A stretch of DNA of 64,000 bases from Pararge aegeria (Eukaryota; Arthropoda; Insecta; Lepidoptera; Nymphalidae), in NCBI RefSeq assembly GCF_905163445.1, contig NC_053181.1, positions 1,302,001-1,366,000 on the forward strand, read 5' to 3'. A model generated the notes under the pieces. It was given only the letters and a program-made list of their open reading frames with translations, searched no databases and was not told where the DNA came from. The position numbers and the translations under genes were made by a program. Positions 11,753 to 24,500 of this stretch are shown one piece after another. Numbering within the stretch: position 1 is the first letter of the stretch; each line of letters starts with the position of its first letter.

Positions 11753-12040
11753 TTTGATATATTTACCTGAAAAAAAGAGGAATAGTCCTTTAGTCTCCGT
11801 TGACACCTTTTTTGGAGATGCAGATTGTGGAATCGTTCACGCAATCCTACACGTCTTCACGTTCGCAAATGGGTTTTTAAGAGAAATTTATGACACAATT
11901 ACACTAAATAATGAAATCTCTACAAATACTTACAAGAACAGTTTTTTTAATGAAAATGCACTAGAACAAATGATAGGTCAAAAATATCCACAATTTCCAC
12001 ACACAATTCACAAGTTCACACTATCTACTTCAAAAATGAA

Positions 12041-12100
12041 TGAAACGCAGCGCTGCTGTCGCGGCAAAATATATACATTAAAACGTCTAGAACATTCCAG
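12041..12100 (-). promoter_or_regulatory. Heat-shock promoter of the Hsp40 gene (HSE, TATA, initiator)
   Basis: On the minus strand CTGGAATGTTCTAGACG (12100-12084) reads as adjoining HSF pentamers nGAAn/nTTCn/nGAn. TATATAT follows at 12075-12069, and an initiator-like TCATTC at 12043-12038 with A at 12041 lies about 34 bp downstream of the TATA. The spacing suits a focused, heat-inducible promoter feeding the 5' UTR exon that ends at 11934. Confidence 0.75.
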
Positions 12101-12805
12101 GGCCTTCACTCGATGCGCAAGGGAGATGAAACATAAATAATGCTACGGGAAAGCATGCGGTAGAAAGAGATAAATATAATTTGAGCTGTTCATCTCCAAC
12201 TGTGCATTGAACGTAGACTTGACGTCGCTTAAGCAAACAGTGTGTTTTCGATGCCCTGTTTTCTTTCTAATGTCGTTAGAGCATCGCTCGACAAATGAAA
12301 GGCAAGTTTAATAATACTGACCAACCACGGCACCGTTATTAAAAAAAAAATCTAGAAACATTTGGGTGAAACATATTTTACATTGAAGTATACGCAAGGA
12401 AAACCGACTGATTTACGTTTTTTTACAAAAAGAAAGAGAGGTGTTGAAAATAATAATGATCGGTTCAATCCCGCAGCATACGCCAATCTAATTTGATCTA
12501 TATGTTCATCCATTACGGTTTATAATTAGAAATATTTTTATTGTTAGCACATGCGTCTATTTATCGAATTCGAAGATAAAATAATGCTTAAATTAAATTT
12601 TTGATTTTACTATTACCTACATAAATAAGGGAAAATAAATAGTAACCTAGGTCTTCATGTAGACAGACACTAAGTAGGTACCACAGGTAGGTACCAACAT
12701 GTACCTACATTCAACAATGTTCAAGTTCCAAACGTGAGCGTGATAAAACGGGATGTGGGTCAAGAAATGTCGCGAGCTCACGTGTATAGGTTACTACCTA
12801 CCTAT

Positions 12806-12820
12806 AGGAACGTTCTAGAC
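12806..12820. promoter_or_regulatory. Distal heat-shock element
   Basis: AGGAACGTTCTAGAC has three alternating HSF pentamers (GGAAC, GTTCT, AGAC). It is nearly the same word as the proximal element but about 720 bp further upstream. It probably serves the Hsp40 gene; this is inferred from motif only. Confidence 0.55.
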
Positions 12821-13115
12821 AAGTTATATATTTAAAAAAAAAGTAAAGATAGGTATTCTCTATTATGTGCCTAACGTATTAGATAAATTAGTAGGTATTT
12901 ACTAGCTTATCATATATAACGACGCGACGCAACGTTGTTGTAGAGAATCGCCTTTTCTGGAACTATAACAGTACAGTAGTAGGTACGAACGACCTATAAA
13001 ACAAGTTAAGGATCAAAGAATCCAGAGTCAGCGGAAGTAATACCAAACTAGGTAGGTATACCTTCTCTAGTTTGGTATTTCATTGATTAATCTTTCACCT
13101 TAAAATCTTGAATTT

Positions 13116-13133
13116 TTCTAGAACCCTACGGAA
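13116..13133. promoter_or_regulatory. Degenerate heat-shock element-like cluster
   Basis: TTCTAGAA at 13116-13123 is followed by another GAA in register at 13131, leaving one mismatched pentamer between. A second TTCTAGAA lies at 13263-13270. It is weaker than the two upstream elements and could be chance in A+T-rich DNA. Confidence 0.35.
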
Positions 13134-14289
13134 CATAGCATAATCAACGATAAATACCTATTAGCTACCTTCTTACACTAGAATAACGAGATAGTGTTCG
13201 AATTTTCACAAATGGGGTCATTCACACTATCCAATATAGGTACCTACCGAAATAATAGTTTTTTCTAGAATCATAATGTGGAATAACGGAACACACTAGA
13301 ACTATTACTTACCGACTCTAGAATATTACATAAAAGAGAGTGCTTGCAGTTTTATCAAAATGATTATGTAGGTACCTACCTAGGTACGTATCTACTACTT
13401 TTATCAAAAGAATAGCTAGGTAGGTAGTTGTCAGGCCGGAGCCTGGATTGGGGTGATATGAGTAGAACTTGGAGTGCTATTTGATAATCGTATGCATACT
13501 AGCAGTTGCCCGCAACTTGGTCCGCGGTGAAAGAAAGCTACCCGCAAATTTTCTTTACGATCAGTTCGACAGTTTATACGGTATGCGGTACGTTGATTAA
13601 CCACAAGGTGAACATATTTAAACAATAATTAAGTACTTACTAGTAAAAAAAATATTCGCAATGATTTATTTTTTTGGTCTGTGTGTTGCCCAATTATTTA
13701 TTACAAAATATATTTTAGTTTTAAATCTCACGGGAAGTCGTGCGGAATGCACAGGGCCACATTATTTTAACTACACTAGAATCGTTAGGTTAGCCGATTA
13801 ACAGATTGTGACTACATGTAACATCCATAACCGTGATTCAAATGTGTAATAGTAGCATGCTGTTCAATAGCATTATGACAGAAGTTAAAATGAACGCTCG
13901 CTTGATTATTGATGCATTGCGGGTGCAAGGGAAGAAGGGTGGGGGAGGTTGTCTTGAACAGGTTTAATATACTCTAGAGCAATAGCATGCTAGTATCGAT
14001 TTAAGTTGTTCCAACAAGTGTGCGTCCTACAAATGCTGCTAGCAAATGTAGACAGCAGACAGTAGAGTATGCTGTTTTTAAGATTTTTATGCCCGTTTTC
14101 ACTAAACCTAGGAATCGCCTTAATCGGATGCCTAGTAATTTAGGGGATTCCTAGAGAAAAGACGAGTCTGAGTCTGAGTCTAACTTAAGACGACGTTAGG
14201 CGCCGTCTTAAGTTACAACACCGATTCGACGAAATTGTTTTTTTTTATTAAATACAAGGCCTAAGTCAGAAGTTGAACGAATAATCAAA

Positions 14290-14660
14290 GGAGATTCCTG
14301 GGCATACATTTACTTTGCACCAATCTAACCGCTGAGGAGTTCAGTTCTCTATCTCCAACCACATTCATCAGATCTACACAAAGATAGGGCAAAATTAAAC
14401 ACATATTACAACCTCTGTAGTACAAAAATAATTATTTAAATCGGTTATAATTTGTCGGAGTTATGGTGTAAAATCGTCAAACACTTTCATCCCCTCTCCC
14501 AAAGGAACCGAGATTAATGTCGGGATGAAAAGTATCCTCTATTAATTCTAATACTTCCAAGAATATGTGTACAAGGTTTCATGAGGGTCGGTTAAGTAGT
14601 TTTTGCGTGAAAGCGTAACAAACAAACTTACATTGACATTTATAATATTAGTAGGGATTT
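14290..14660 (-). mobile_element. Helitron-like repeat
   Basis: It includes 'ctgaggagttcagttctcta', 'gtcggagttatggtgtaaaa' and the end block 'gcgtgaaagcgtaacaaaca', closing 'tattagtagggat'. The same blocks in the same order occur at 37.8-38.24 kb and inverted at 29.4-29.79 kb. Confidence 0.6.
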
Positions 14661-15422
14661 TTAATTTTTCGTATGGATTTATAAGGGTATTAAAAAAAGA
14701 GAATTTATATTTTTTTCTCTGTCAAGTGTCAGTTTAAGAGTTCCCTAAACATTACGCATAAGTTTGAGAGCTTAATAGATCAACCTACGATTACTTATCA
14801 TTCAATCGCGTGAAACATAACTACGATTTATTTGGTATCGAAGGAGCGCCATCTAGTTACAATACTGGGAAACATTACTGTCAGTAAATGACCATCATCC
14901 CTTTAAACTTATTATTCCCATGAATGAATATTCTACCGATAGTGCTCTCTTTTAGTAAACAATCGTTACTAGAGTTAGTTCAAATATTATTCCATAATAT
15001 CTATTGCAATAAATCATCCGTGTTTGTTAATTTATCATATTGTTTGAGTGTCAATATTTTATAAAAAAATATAAGTTGGTTCAATGATAATTGCACTTTA
15101 AAACATATAAATAGCAGTGTGCAGATTAATATGATACTTGGCATGTGCGATATTATGTACTGATAAAGGCCATGGAGCATAGTTACTGTTGGTAGTCTCA
15201 ACTATTTTCTTCTTGTTTTGCTTTCTCAACTATCGATCGGCACCGCTAATTGACAGCAGTATAGTCTGTGGGAGTCGGTTTGACACAATTGACATGACAG
15301 TTGGGCACTGACGGGAATTATTGAACGAAAATATTGTTGTTTGCAATAATTTGTAGGTACCTATAGGTACAGATAGGTAGGTACGTAAAGTTCCTTTAGT
15401 TCAGACTCCAGTATCTATTTAA

Positions 15423-15428
15423 TTTATT
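15423..15428 (-). terminator. Candidate KAT14 poly(A) signal
   Basis: A minus-strand AATAAA lies about 85 nt beyond the KAT14 stop codon (15515-15513). It sits within the likely promoter/5' UTR zone of the oppositely directed ADA2A gene. Confidence 0.5.
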
Positions 15429-15512
15429 ATTTACTGCTAATTAATATAGCTTTGAAAGGAAAGAAAGTGTTACTATTAAATAAAACAGGGCAGTTGCAAC
15501 CACATAATTTAA

Positions 15513-18500
15513 TCATCGTATTAACCGCAACAACAGGGCGTGCCGACACCCCTTGTAGCCGATGTCGAAGTACTTCTCGTAGAAGTCTTGTATCAGCTCT
15601 TCCACCTGTGAACATGGCCAGTGATTTACTGCAGGTCAACTGTGATATATGCAATGATGTTGCACACGAACCTTACATAGAGTGCTGTGAATGCGACATG
15701 AATTTGTGTTGTACGTGTTTTTCGTCAGGCAAAGAGAAAGATTTGCATAAAAACGATCACAACTACGCGATAAGAAGAAACGATTTCCCACTCTTCGATA
15801 ATTGTAATTGGTCAGCAAAAGAAGAATGCAAGCTGCTGTCTTCCCTCTCTACATATGGTTACGGCAATTGGGAGGAAATTTCCAAAAGCGTTCACACAAG
15901 AACAAAACTTGAATGTCAGGAACATTATAAGAAGTATTATGTAGAAAAAGTGCAATATGAAGAGCTTAAATTATTGCCGGAAACTGACCAATCACTATTT
16001 TCTAAGCCTCTGACACCTTATTTATATAATACAGTGTTAAGTACTAATCCACCAAGAAATAACCAAACTGATCAACTTTTAGCTGGTTATAATGCCTACA
16101 GATCAGAATTTGAACTGAGTTATGACCACAATGCAGAAAACATGTTTAATTTTGAGGATAGTTATTCTGATGAAGAAGATGAATGTATGGAGGCCTTAAA
16201 AGTAAGTTTGGTTAGTGCTCTAAACACAAGGTTAAGAGAGAGGCAGCGTCGCTACAAAATAATACAAAACCATGGTCTAATAATGCCAAATAAGCTGTTA
16301 TCGTGGCTTAAAATGTTTGACACAACATTATTGAGGGTGAAATCTGAAAAGTTGTTATCCTTTATGCAATTTATGACAGGAATGCAATTTGACACATTCA
16401 TGGAATCTTTAAATTTAGAAGAGGAATTGTTCAGCAAGATAATAAGGTTATGCGAGTATCGTAAAAATGGTATCAAAACATTGTACTCAGCAAAATTGTT
16501 CATGCAATTAAAACAACAAAACGAATTGGCATTTAAAGAGCAGAAATATGCGACTGCTGTTATGATAAAAAAGTTTGAGAGCCAGTCACCAGTGAAATCA
16601 AAATTCTGGTTCGGAAATGTACTAAAGCGAAATAGGAAAACATCTATACCATTAGATATAATGGATTTGCCAGGTTTCCACCTCCTATCGGAGAGTGAAA
16701 AGTCCCTATGTTCGATGATAAGATTGATGCCTCAAAATTATGTTGAAATTAAAAGGTTACTTACGGCTGAGAATAATAAAATTGGTTTCTTACGTCTGCT
16801 CGATGCAAGACGAATAATTAAAATTGATGTGAACAAAACAAGGAAGATTTATGATTATCTTCTTTCGGAAGGTTTTATTTCAAAACCGTAGAATAAACAC
16901 TAGTTAAAATACTGTTCTTTTATTTTAATTAAATTTCAGAACTCAATATTCGTAAACCCCAAAGATCACATGATATGAAGTATTGATAGCCAAGTGGTTA
17001 GCAATTAAATATCACTTGCTTTAACCGTTAAGGGAAACAGTGAGGAAGGCTATCAATCGACAATAAGCCAGCATTGTGGATTACACGGTAAAACCTTCTC
17101 ATTCCAAGAGGAGATACATGCCCAGTAGTGGGCCAGGATGGGTTGATAATGTTGATGATCATTGTAAAATTGTATAAATGAATCTGGCATATGTAAGGTA
17201 CAGCACCACTTCATCAACAGCTTACAACATTCCACTGTTTGACTACAGACCTGTCCCAATGGGCGCCCATATTCACAATGCTGTGCGGACAGGTTGGTGA
17301 TTAAATTGCAGTAGTAGCACAGATAATGTTGTTGCCCGTTCTAAATTATATATGCTTAGTTTTGTTTTTCGAAAGACATGTGCCTCATAAATGTGGCTAT
17401 AGGATATCTAAGCCTGGTGTAAAATCGTCAAGCAATTTCGTCCCCTCTCCCAAGAAAACTGAGTTTAATTTCGGGATAAAAAGCATCCTATATTCCTTCT
17501 AATACCTTCAGGAATATGTGTACAAAGTTTCGTGATGATCGGTTTAGTAGTTTTTGCGTGGAAGCGTAACAAACAAACCTACATTCACATTTATGATATT
17601 AGTAGGGATATATTTTTGTAATATAATATACATATGTTTACTGATGATGCACAAATCTCTTCACCGCAACATTTATTAATCAAAGTTGGCTTGATTATTA
17701 TCAAAATACAGTTGTGTTGTCATACTTACTTTGAAGCCAAACTTTTGATAGAGGAATATAGCAGGGTTTGTAGGCGAACAATGCAGTATCACATCTTTGT
17801 CTGAACATGTCTGTAACAAAAGTTAAATACATAAATAAATATTACATTACCAAGATGAATAAATGATCACCAAACATTGTTTAATTATTTAATTTCTTTG
17901 TAAAAAATTGTAGAGTTAGATGAGAAGGTTTTCATAATAATTATTTCCACAGTATATGGTATAAGACAGTAAGTAAAAGTAGATATTTAATCAACATTTT
18001 AATATCAGCCAGTTTTATACATTTAGTGAGCACTCATTATTTATCTAGCGTTTTATGGTAGTATTATGACGGCCGAGTAGCGCAGTGGGCAGCGACCCTG
18101 ATTTCTGAGTCCAAGGCCGTGGGTTCGATTCCCACAACTGGAGAGTGTTTGTGTGATGAACATGAATGTTTTTCAGTGTCTGGGTGTTTATCTGTATATT
18201 ATAAGTATTTATGTGTATTATATTCATAAAAAAATATTCACCAGCTATCTCAGTACCCATAATACAAGCTACGCTTACTTTCGGGCTGGATGGCGATGTG
18301 TGTATTGTCTTAATATATTTATTTATTTATTTGTGATAATACCAGCTAAAACAAAATATTAAACAAATAAATAAAACAGATCCCAGGGCTTTTAGAGCTA
18401 GCTCGCATGACGTAAAATGGCCGCGCAATTTTATTGTTTCGCGATTTATATTCTGTGTACGAATAAACGCACTGCGAAATTATTTATCTATGTAAACTTA

Positions 18501-21500
18501 CACAATACTAGTTTAAAAGATTGTATTGTCGTAGTATACTTATTATTATTTGTTTGTAAACTAAAATAAAATAAATAAGATCAAGAGGCTAAAATGGCGC
18601 TGTAGACTGGCCATGTGGTTAGAGCCTCAAAAGAAAAATAAATAAATAGAAAAATAAATAAATAAATAAATATAATAGGACAATACACACATTGCCATCT
18701 AGCCCCAAAGTAAACGTAGCTTGTGTTATGGGAACTAAGATAACTGATGAATATTTTATTTGTATAATATACATAAATACTTATAATATACAGATAAACA
18801 CCCAGACACTGAAAAACATTCATGGACTAAAGAAATTATATCTTGGTACCCTAGAGATGGCAAGAGGAAAAAAGGTGGGAAGATGACCTGCCAAAAGGAT
18901 GGCGCAGAATAGCCAGAGACAGAGCACACTGGAGAATTTGTTTGTAAACTAACCTGTAGCAAATGATAGAGCATGAAGGACGCTATCTTGGCCCTCCGCC
19001 ACTCGGGCCTGGTGAGTATGAAGGAGATGTACGCCTCGCTGTGACCACTGTCCGGCACGAGGAACGCGCACGCCACCACCACGCGCTTGTATGTCACCAC
19101 GCAACTGAACTCTGGGTACTCAAGGGCCTCTGTCACTGGCAGATAGGCAAATATTAGTGGCATGTGAAATCATGGACATGTTAGTTTATATGAGTCGCCT
19201 AGTGTAAAAATCTTTTGAAGAAAGCTAAATTTATGCCTAGGAATCTTTTTACACGCTTTATATTTGCTTCACTTGTATGTTTGTATGTTTGTAACCGACT
19301 TCTTAGGGCGCGATTTTGACCCACTTTAAACGGCCATATTTTTTAATTCGGCGCTAATTACTTAGACATTAAGTAACGCCTCATTTAAGGAGATTCCTAG
19401 GCGTACATCAACCGTTCACCAATAGTTATCACCTAAGAGTTGGTGAAATCTTTTTTATCTATAGATATCGCCAAAATCATTTTGCGATGTGTAAGAGAAA
19501 CAAAGACATTAATGCCCGTTTTCACTAAAGCTAAGAATCACCTAAATATATATATATAATCTTTATAAATAGTCATTGATAAGTCAAATTGCGATAAATT
19601 ATTCGTTTTTATATATATTCTCTTTCTTGTAGCGAATAATTCTTCGCAATTTGACTTATCATTGAATATTTAGATATAAAGATTTTAAAATAATGACAGA
19701 GTATAGTCAGCAGGTACATTTTAGAAAATTTAATGTATGTATGAACATACATTAAATTTTCAAAACCACCTGTACATGGTGACAAAACATTTCTAAGTTT
19801 AAGAAAATATGTTACTGCAATCATTTGGACATTAGAAGTAAGAATAAACTTGCAGTGCAATATACTAGGTTACATAAAATTCATAATTCGTTTAAAGGAA
19901 ATTGCATACAATTCTACAATAAACTACACATTGACATTTTGGAGATGTCTCTTAAAAAGTTCAAAGTTTATATTAAACGTAAGCTTATAGCAAAATCTAC
20001 GTAAGCTTGGGTATGAATCAGCTCAGCTCTAACCAAGTTGCTCTTCTAATAATTTGAAATGACAATGCGAGATGGTGATAACAAAAAAAAACACCCTAAG
20101 CTAAGTTTGTTGTGGGCTTCTTCTGAGACCAGCAAGCGTTTGGAACCCTCGTAGCTTTAGTGTTAACTTTACGTTACAGTATGTTTATTGCCATCATCTC
20201 ACTACCATGTACTTCTCATTTAATCATTCAAAAGTGCCACCCATAGGCATGACTAAAGGTATTGTTGACTTTGACTTATAAAAGAAGTATCTCACATGAA
20301 ATGCGTTTCTCACTTTCAGTTACACGTTATGTGTAACGAGTATCAGAAGTGGGATCTACCGAGAACTAAGTGATCGTGATGGAAAGTGTGTAAACGCCCT
20401 TACAATCGATCCCCGGCCAAAAGAACTGCGCACACAAGTTGTTGACGGCGGCGATGTGTTGAGGCCTCACGTACGAGAAGTCGATCGTCGCTCGAGGAGG
20501 AGGCTGGTAGTCTTTTATGTGCCTGTGTGATGAACCGCTATCAATATGTGGGAGATACTCAAAGTACAACTATGAATGAATGAATGAATGAATATACTTT
20601 AATGCACACCACATAAAGTAAAAAAAAAAAGAAGATTATAACAAAACAACGTATACAATTTGGCGGCCTTATCGCTTCATCTTCCAAGCAACCAGAGAAA
20701 TAAAATAGAACACTAGAAAAATAACATTTCCTAGTATAACAGTCGTGGTGCATATATACACATACCCATAACAAAATAATTCATTACTTAAATAAATATA
20801 TATAAAACAATTATAAATAAGAAACTACCAATATGAATATAATATGATATAAAAATTACAGTAATTAAAGTTTATTTCCATGTTGCTAAGAAAATAATAA
20901 AAGCACAACTACATAAAGAAAATCTCATGTTATTGTATTTTTTTTTATTAAGACACGTGGCAGTCATGTTCCAGCCAAGAGTAAGGAACTAGCGATGCAG
21001 CTAACGTGTTTCATATTACATGACCATGATGTACCATTTAGAGCTACTTTTGGCCCCTTACTTTTTTAATGCATTTGTTTTATTTTATTTTCAAAACATA
21101 CTTTGCACAAAAAAGTTATGAAAAGATTGTGTACATTGTAAGACTAGTTAGATAAAATGCAATGTACCTATTCGTTTTTCTGAGTAGTTCATCCATAACA
21201 TCCAGCCAGATGGGTGTGTTGGTGGAGTCCCTCCGGATGTATGGTTTGAGCAACGTGCCGGAGTAACCCGACCGGAAGGCAGTGGGTTCGATGTGCGACA
21301 GCAGCAAGGTGCCGTAATTGGTGCTTGCTATCGTGCCGCATAGGTTGTCTATTAGGTACTGGAAATAATATTTTCTTAAACATGCTTCGAAATGGCTGTA
21401 ATGTCAAAATGCATGCGAGCAGCGGCCAGCAAAAGTTGTATGAAAATCCATAATATCTGTCGTGGTTTAACGGCCAAATAAAATACATAGTAAACTCATA

Positions 21501-24500
21501 TCTTTCTTGTATAGTGTTTACGCAACCGCCTGAGGTATGTGGGCGGTGGGACAGGGAGAGAGTGATTGACAAGACGCACATGAAGGGTCCAAAATCGAGG
21601 AAGAGATGAATCGGCGAATCAAACTCGAATGGGCAGTGTTCGGTAATCTTCGTGACATCTTACCATCCAAAATCCCTCAGGGCCTGAAGCCCAACGAACA
21701 GTGCGTGTTGCCAGTGATGAATTACGTATCTGAGGTCGCTAACTATGAGCCCGAAAAGGTTATCAGTACACGCAGACATAGCGCAAGCATCGCTATTTAT
21801 TTCTTGTATCTTTCATAAGATGAAACAATGGAAAGATGATCCACTTCACTTCAGACCAACGCGAAGGATCATTATTTCTTATTTGCGCCTGTTGTATTTT
21901 TACAGTTTCCATAAATCGATACTCACTTTCGAAGACCATGTATCGAGAGGCTAAATGTCATCAGCATACTTCTTTGGAAGCGGTTTGATGATATTTATTG
22001 GATGAGGAATTGGGAGTGAAATTCTAAGGACGCGTCAATTTTAGGCACATTTAGTTACCCAAGGACCGGATTATATCCAGCGGATTCTTAGGGAGACTGA
22101 CTGCGGTCTTGAAATTAAGAGGATTACAACTCCTATCCCTTCCCAAAAAATATTCAAAAAGGCTATTCGCGTCGGTGGAAAAAAAAATTAACTAAAACAA
22201 TCAGGCATGTGGTGCCAACATGTAATTCATGTCGGCGCAACATACCCTTTTCAAACTCGAGAAGAGTGAGATAACTTACTGATCTCTGGAACCTGTCTAA
22301 CACTCGTTCCGCGTTCATGACGACCCTCGGATCTTCTGTCACATAGCCGCCCAGTATCTTTACTGTTCTAAAACAAGTTTTAAACCTTAAAAACACCAGT
22401 ACTTTTGTACACGTCGTATTTCTTTATGACGCACGAGGATAAGATATCCGCAAACGTTTTTTCTTCCGGCTCAGTAATACCAGTATTTTACGCTGGAATT
22501 GGTGTGATAGCGGTGACAGTCTAGTTGTTAAAACTTTGGTGTCTCCCTATTAGGGTGACCGACTTCGAAACCGGCACGCACCTCTAACTTTTAGGAGTTA
22601 CGTACGTTTTTAATTTAAAGAATTTAAAATATTATCAATTGCCTTAACGGTGCAAGAAAATATCGAGAACATATAGTGAGGAACATATCCTGCCTGTGAG
22701 TTGTCCATGACGTTCTCAAACGCGTGTAAAGTCTAACAATCTGCACTTGGCCAGCGTTTATCCATCTTCTCATTGTGGGGGGAGACCTGAGCTCTGCAGT
22801 AGTGGGCTGGTAATGGGTCGATATGATGATGATGATGATGATACTTAAGATAAGTGATAACATAGTGTGTGATAAGTTGTCAACTAACTTGTCTAAATCG
22901 AAGACTGGCAAATGTTGATGCCTCTTCAATCTCCTCAAAGCGAGTTTCGCTTTCAACCGACACAGATACGCTTTCTTATTTGGATCCTTCACTTTAGGTA
23001 TCAAATTCTCCACAGTCTTCAAAAGCTGTATTTCTTCGTACGGCGTTATTTCAACTAAATTGGATTTGTCAGTCTCTTCTTGTTCTTCCTTTTCGATCCA
23101 CGGCATGTCTACGGAATTCGGCAGCGATGAGAACAGTGATTCTGTGGGGAAGGCGGGTTTATCGTCGGGTTTTTTGGTCTTTTGGTCGAGCTTCTTCAGT
23201 TCCGGGGGTTTTTCTTCGTCGGACTGCGGTTCGGCGGGCGTGTGCGATCCGTATGACTCGGAGTTGGATAAATTACTAGATGTATCGCTCTGAAAATAAT
23301 GTTGAGCTGCTGATTGTGTTTGTAATTATTAAATTACAATGGGTTATACTTTATTATTCTTATTAAACTCTTTATTTGTATACCACAACATTAACATATA
23401 TAAAATATAACAAAAATAGAAACATATCGAAAGAAGTAGTAATACAAAAGGCGACCTTATCGCTTAATAGCGATGTCTGCCAGGAAACCTTTAAATTAGG
23501 AAAAAAAAGAAGAGGAGAATAGACTGCTGGTGGTACAAATATTAAAATACATACATGCGAATAACTACATGCTAATACATAAACTAGTGTACACAAATAG
23601 GTCAAAAGTAAATAATATAATTAATAAATAAATATAAAAATAAACTAATATATAGAATAACAACACTTACATATTTAAATACTTTTAAATGAAAACCGAT
23701 ATAATACTTCAGAAGCTTTAGAGGTACATTATTTCTTGTCTCTGAGACTTATCTGGGAAACCGAAACGCTAATAGTGCTCGAGTTAACCATTGCCATATA
23801 TTTTTACTCAAAGAAATAATATGAAGCTCTAACATCACATTCAAAAGTAAAATCAAGTGACTCTTGTCACTTTATTAGGTACGCGTCGCGTACTATACAC
23901 GTATCGGTCTTTCATCTTCATTAGGGTTGCCATAAGTAACCACTAAGAATGTTTTGAATTAGTTTGTATAGAAAAATAAATATGCTTCTTTCGATTTAAT
24001 ATTTTTACAGGGTGATTCCTTATGAATTATACTAATCCATCCTTCAACATTATTTTGTAATTCGGTTACACGTTGTATATTCCGTGGGAGGTAATAAAAA
24101 GATTACTTAACATTGTTTGTCAATTACAACAGGAACGGTAACTTTTAAAGGTCATGACGAGTGATATTAGTCTTTTGGGTAACTGGGCTTGCTGAAATTC
24201 AAGACCCTTGGAACGCCACTGAGTGGGACGTTTGATGCATTTCTCAAAATGGCTGCCTGGAAGAAATCACTGTAAGAGATAAGGCCGCCTTTGGCACTCA
24301 CGGGTTGCACCATGGCGGAGGCGGGTGTGAAGGAAAACCCACGGAAGATGCTCTCCACGTCGTTGAAGCTGTGCTGCAGAGAGAGAGTTTGTTCTAGCGG
24401 CTCCTCCCACCCCTTGCGCAACTGCGAGCGGCTTGCGTGCCTACGAACGATATTTATTCTATAAACCAGGGGTTCCCTCTTCTTGAATTTCTTATAATCT

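Larger units (their letters stand above)
12101..14289. other. Intergenic region with heat-shock-type motifs and TAGGTA-rich DNA
   Basis: No coding exon is recognised. The region holds further TTCTAGAA-like motifs (13116, 13263) and many TAGGTA/TACCTA words (for example near 12672-12706, 13371-13390 and 13412-13425), a low-complexity style seen elsewhere in the window. It separates the Hsp40 promoter from the KAT14/ADA2A locus. Confidence 0.5.

Noticed and set aside
11754..12140. Plus-strand 128-codon frame at the Hsp40 5' end
   Set aside because: It overlaps the Hsp40 5' UTR intron and promoter and shows no recognisable domain.
15452..15613. N-terminal extension of ADA2A
   Set aside because: The frame is open but has no ATG before 15614, and its codons are the antisense of KAT14's last exon.
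16900..17720. Rpb4 exon joined to ADA2A as in Drosophila
   Set aside because: No Rpb4-like sequence is visible on either side of ADA2A; the downstream DNA is a Helitron-like repeat and unassigned sequence.
24167..24301. C-terminal exon of a separate gene ending at 24167
   Set aside because: A strong GTGAGT donor at 24301 in the right phase joins exon 6 to the next KAT14 exon. The rest is LINE 3'-end sequence.
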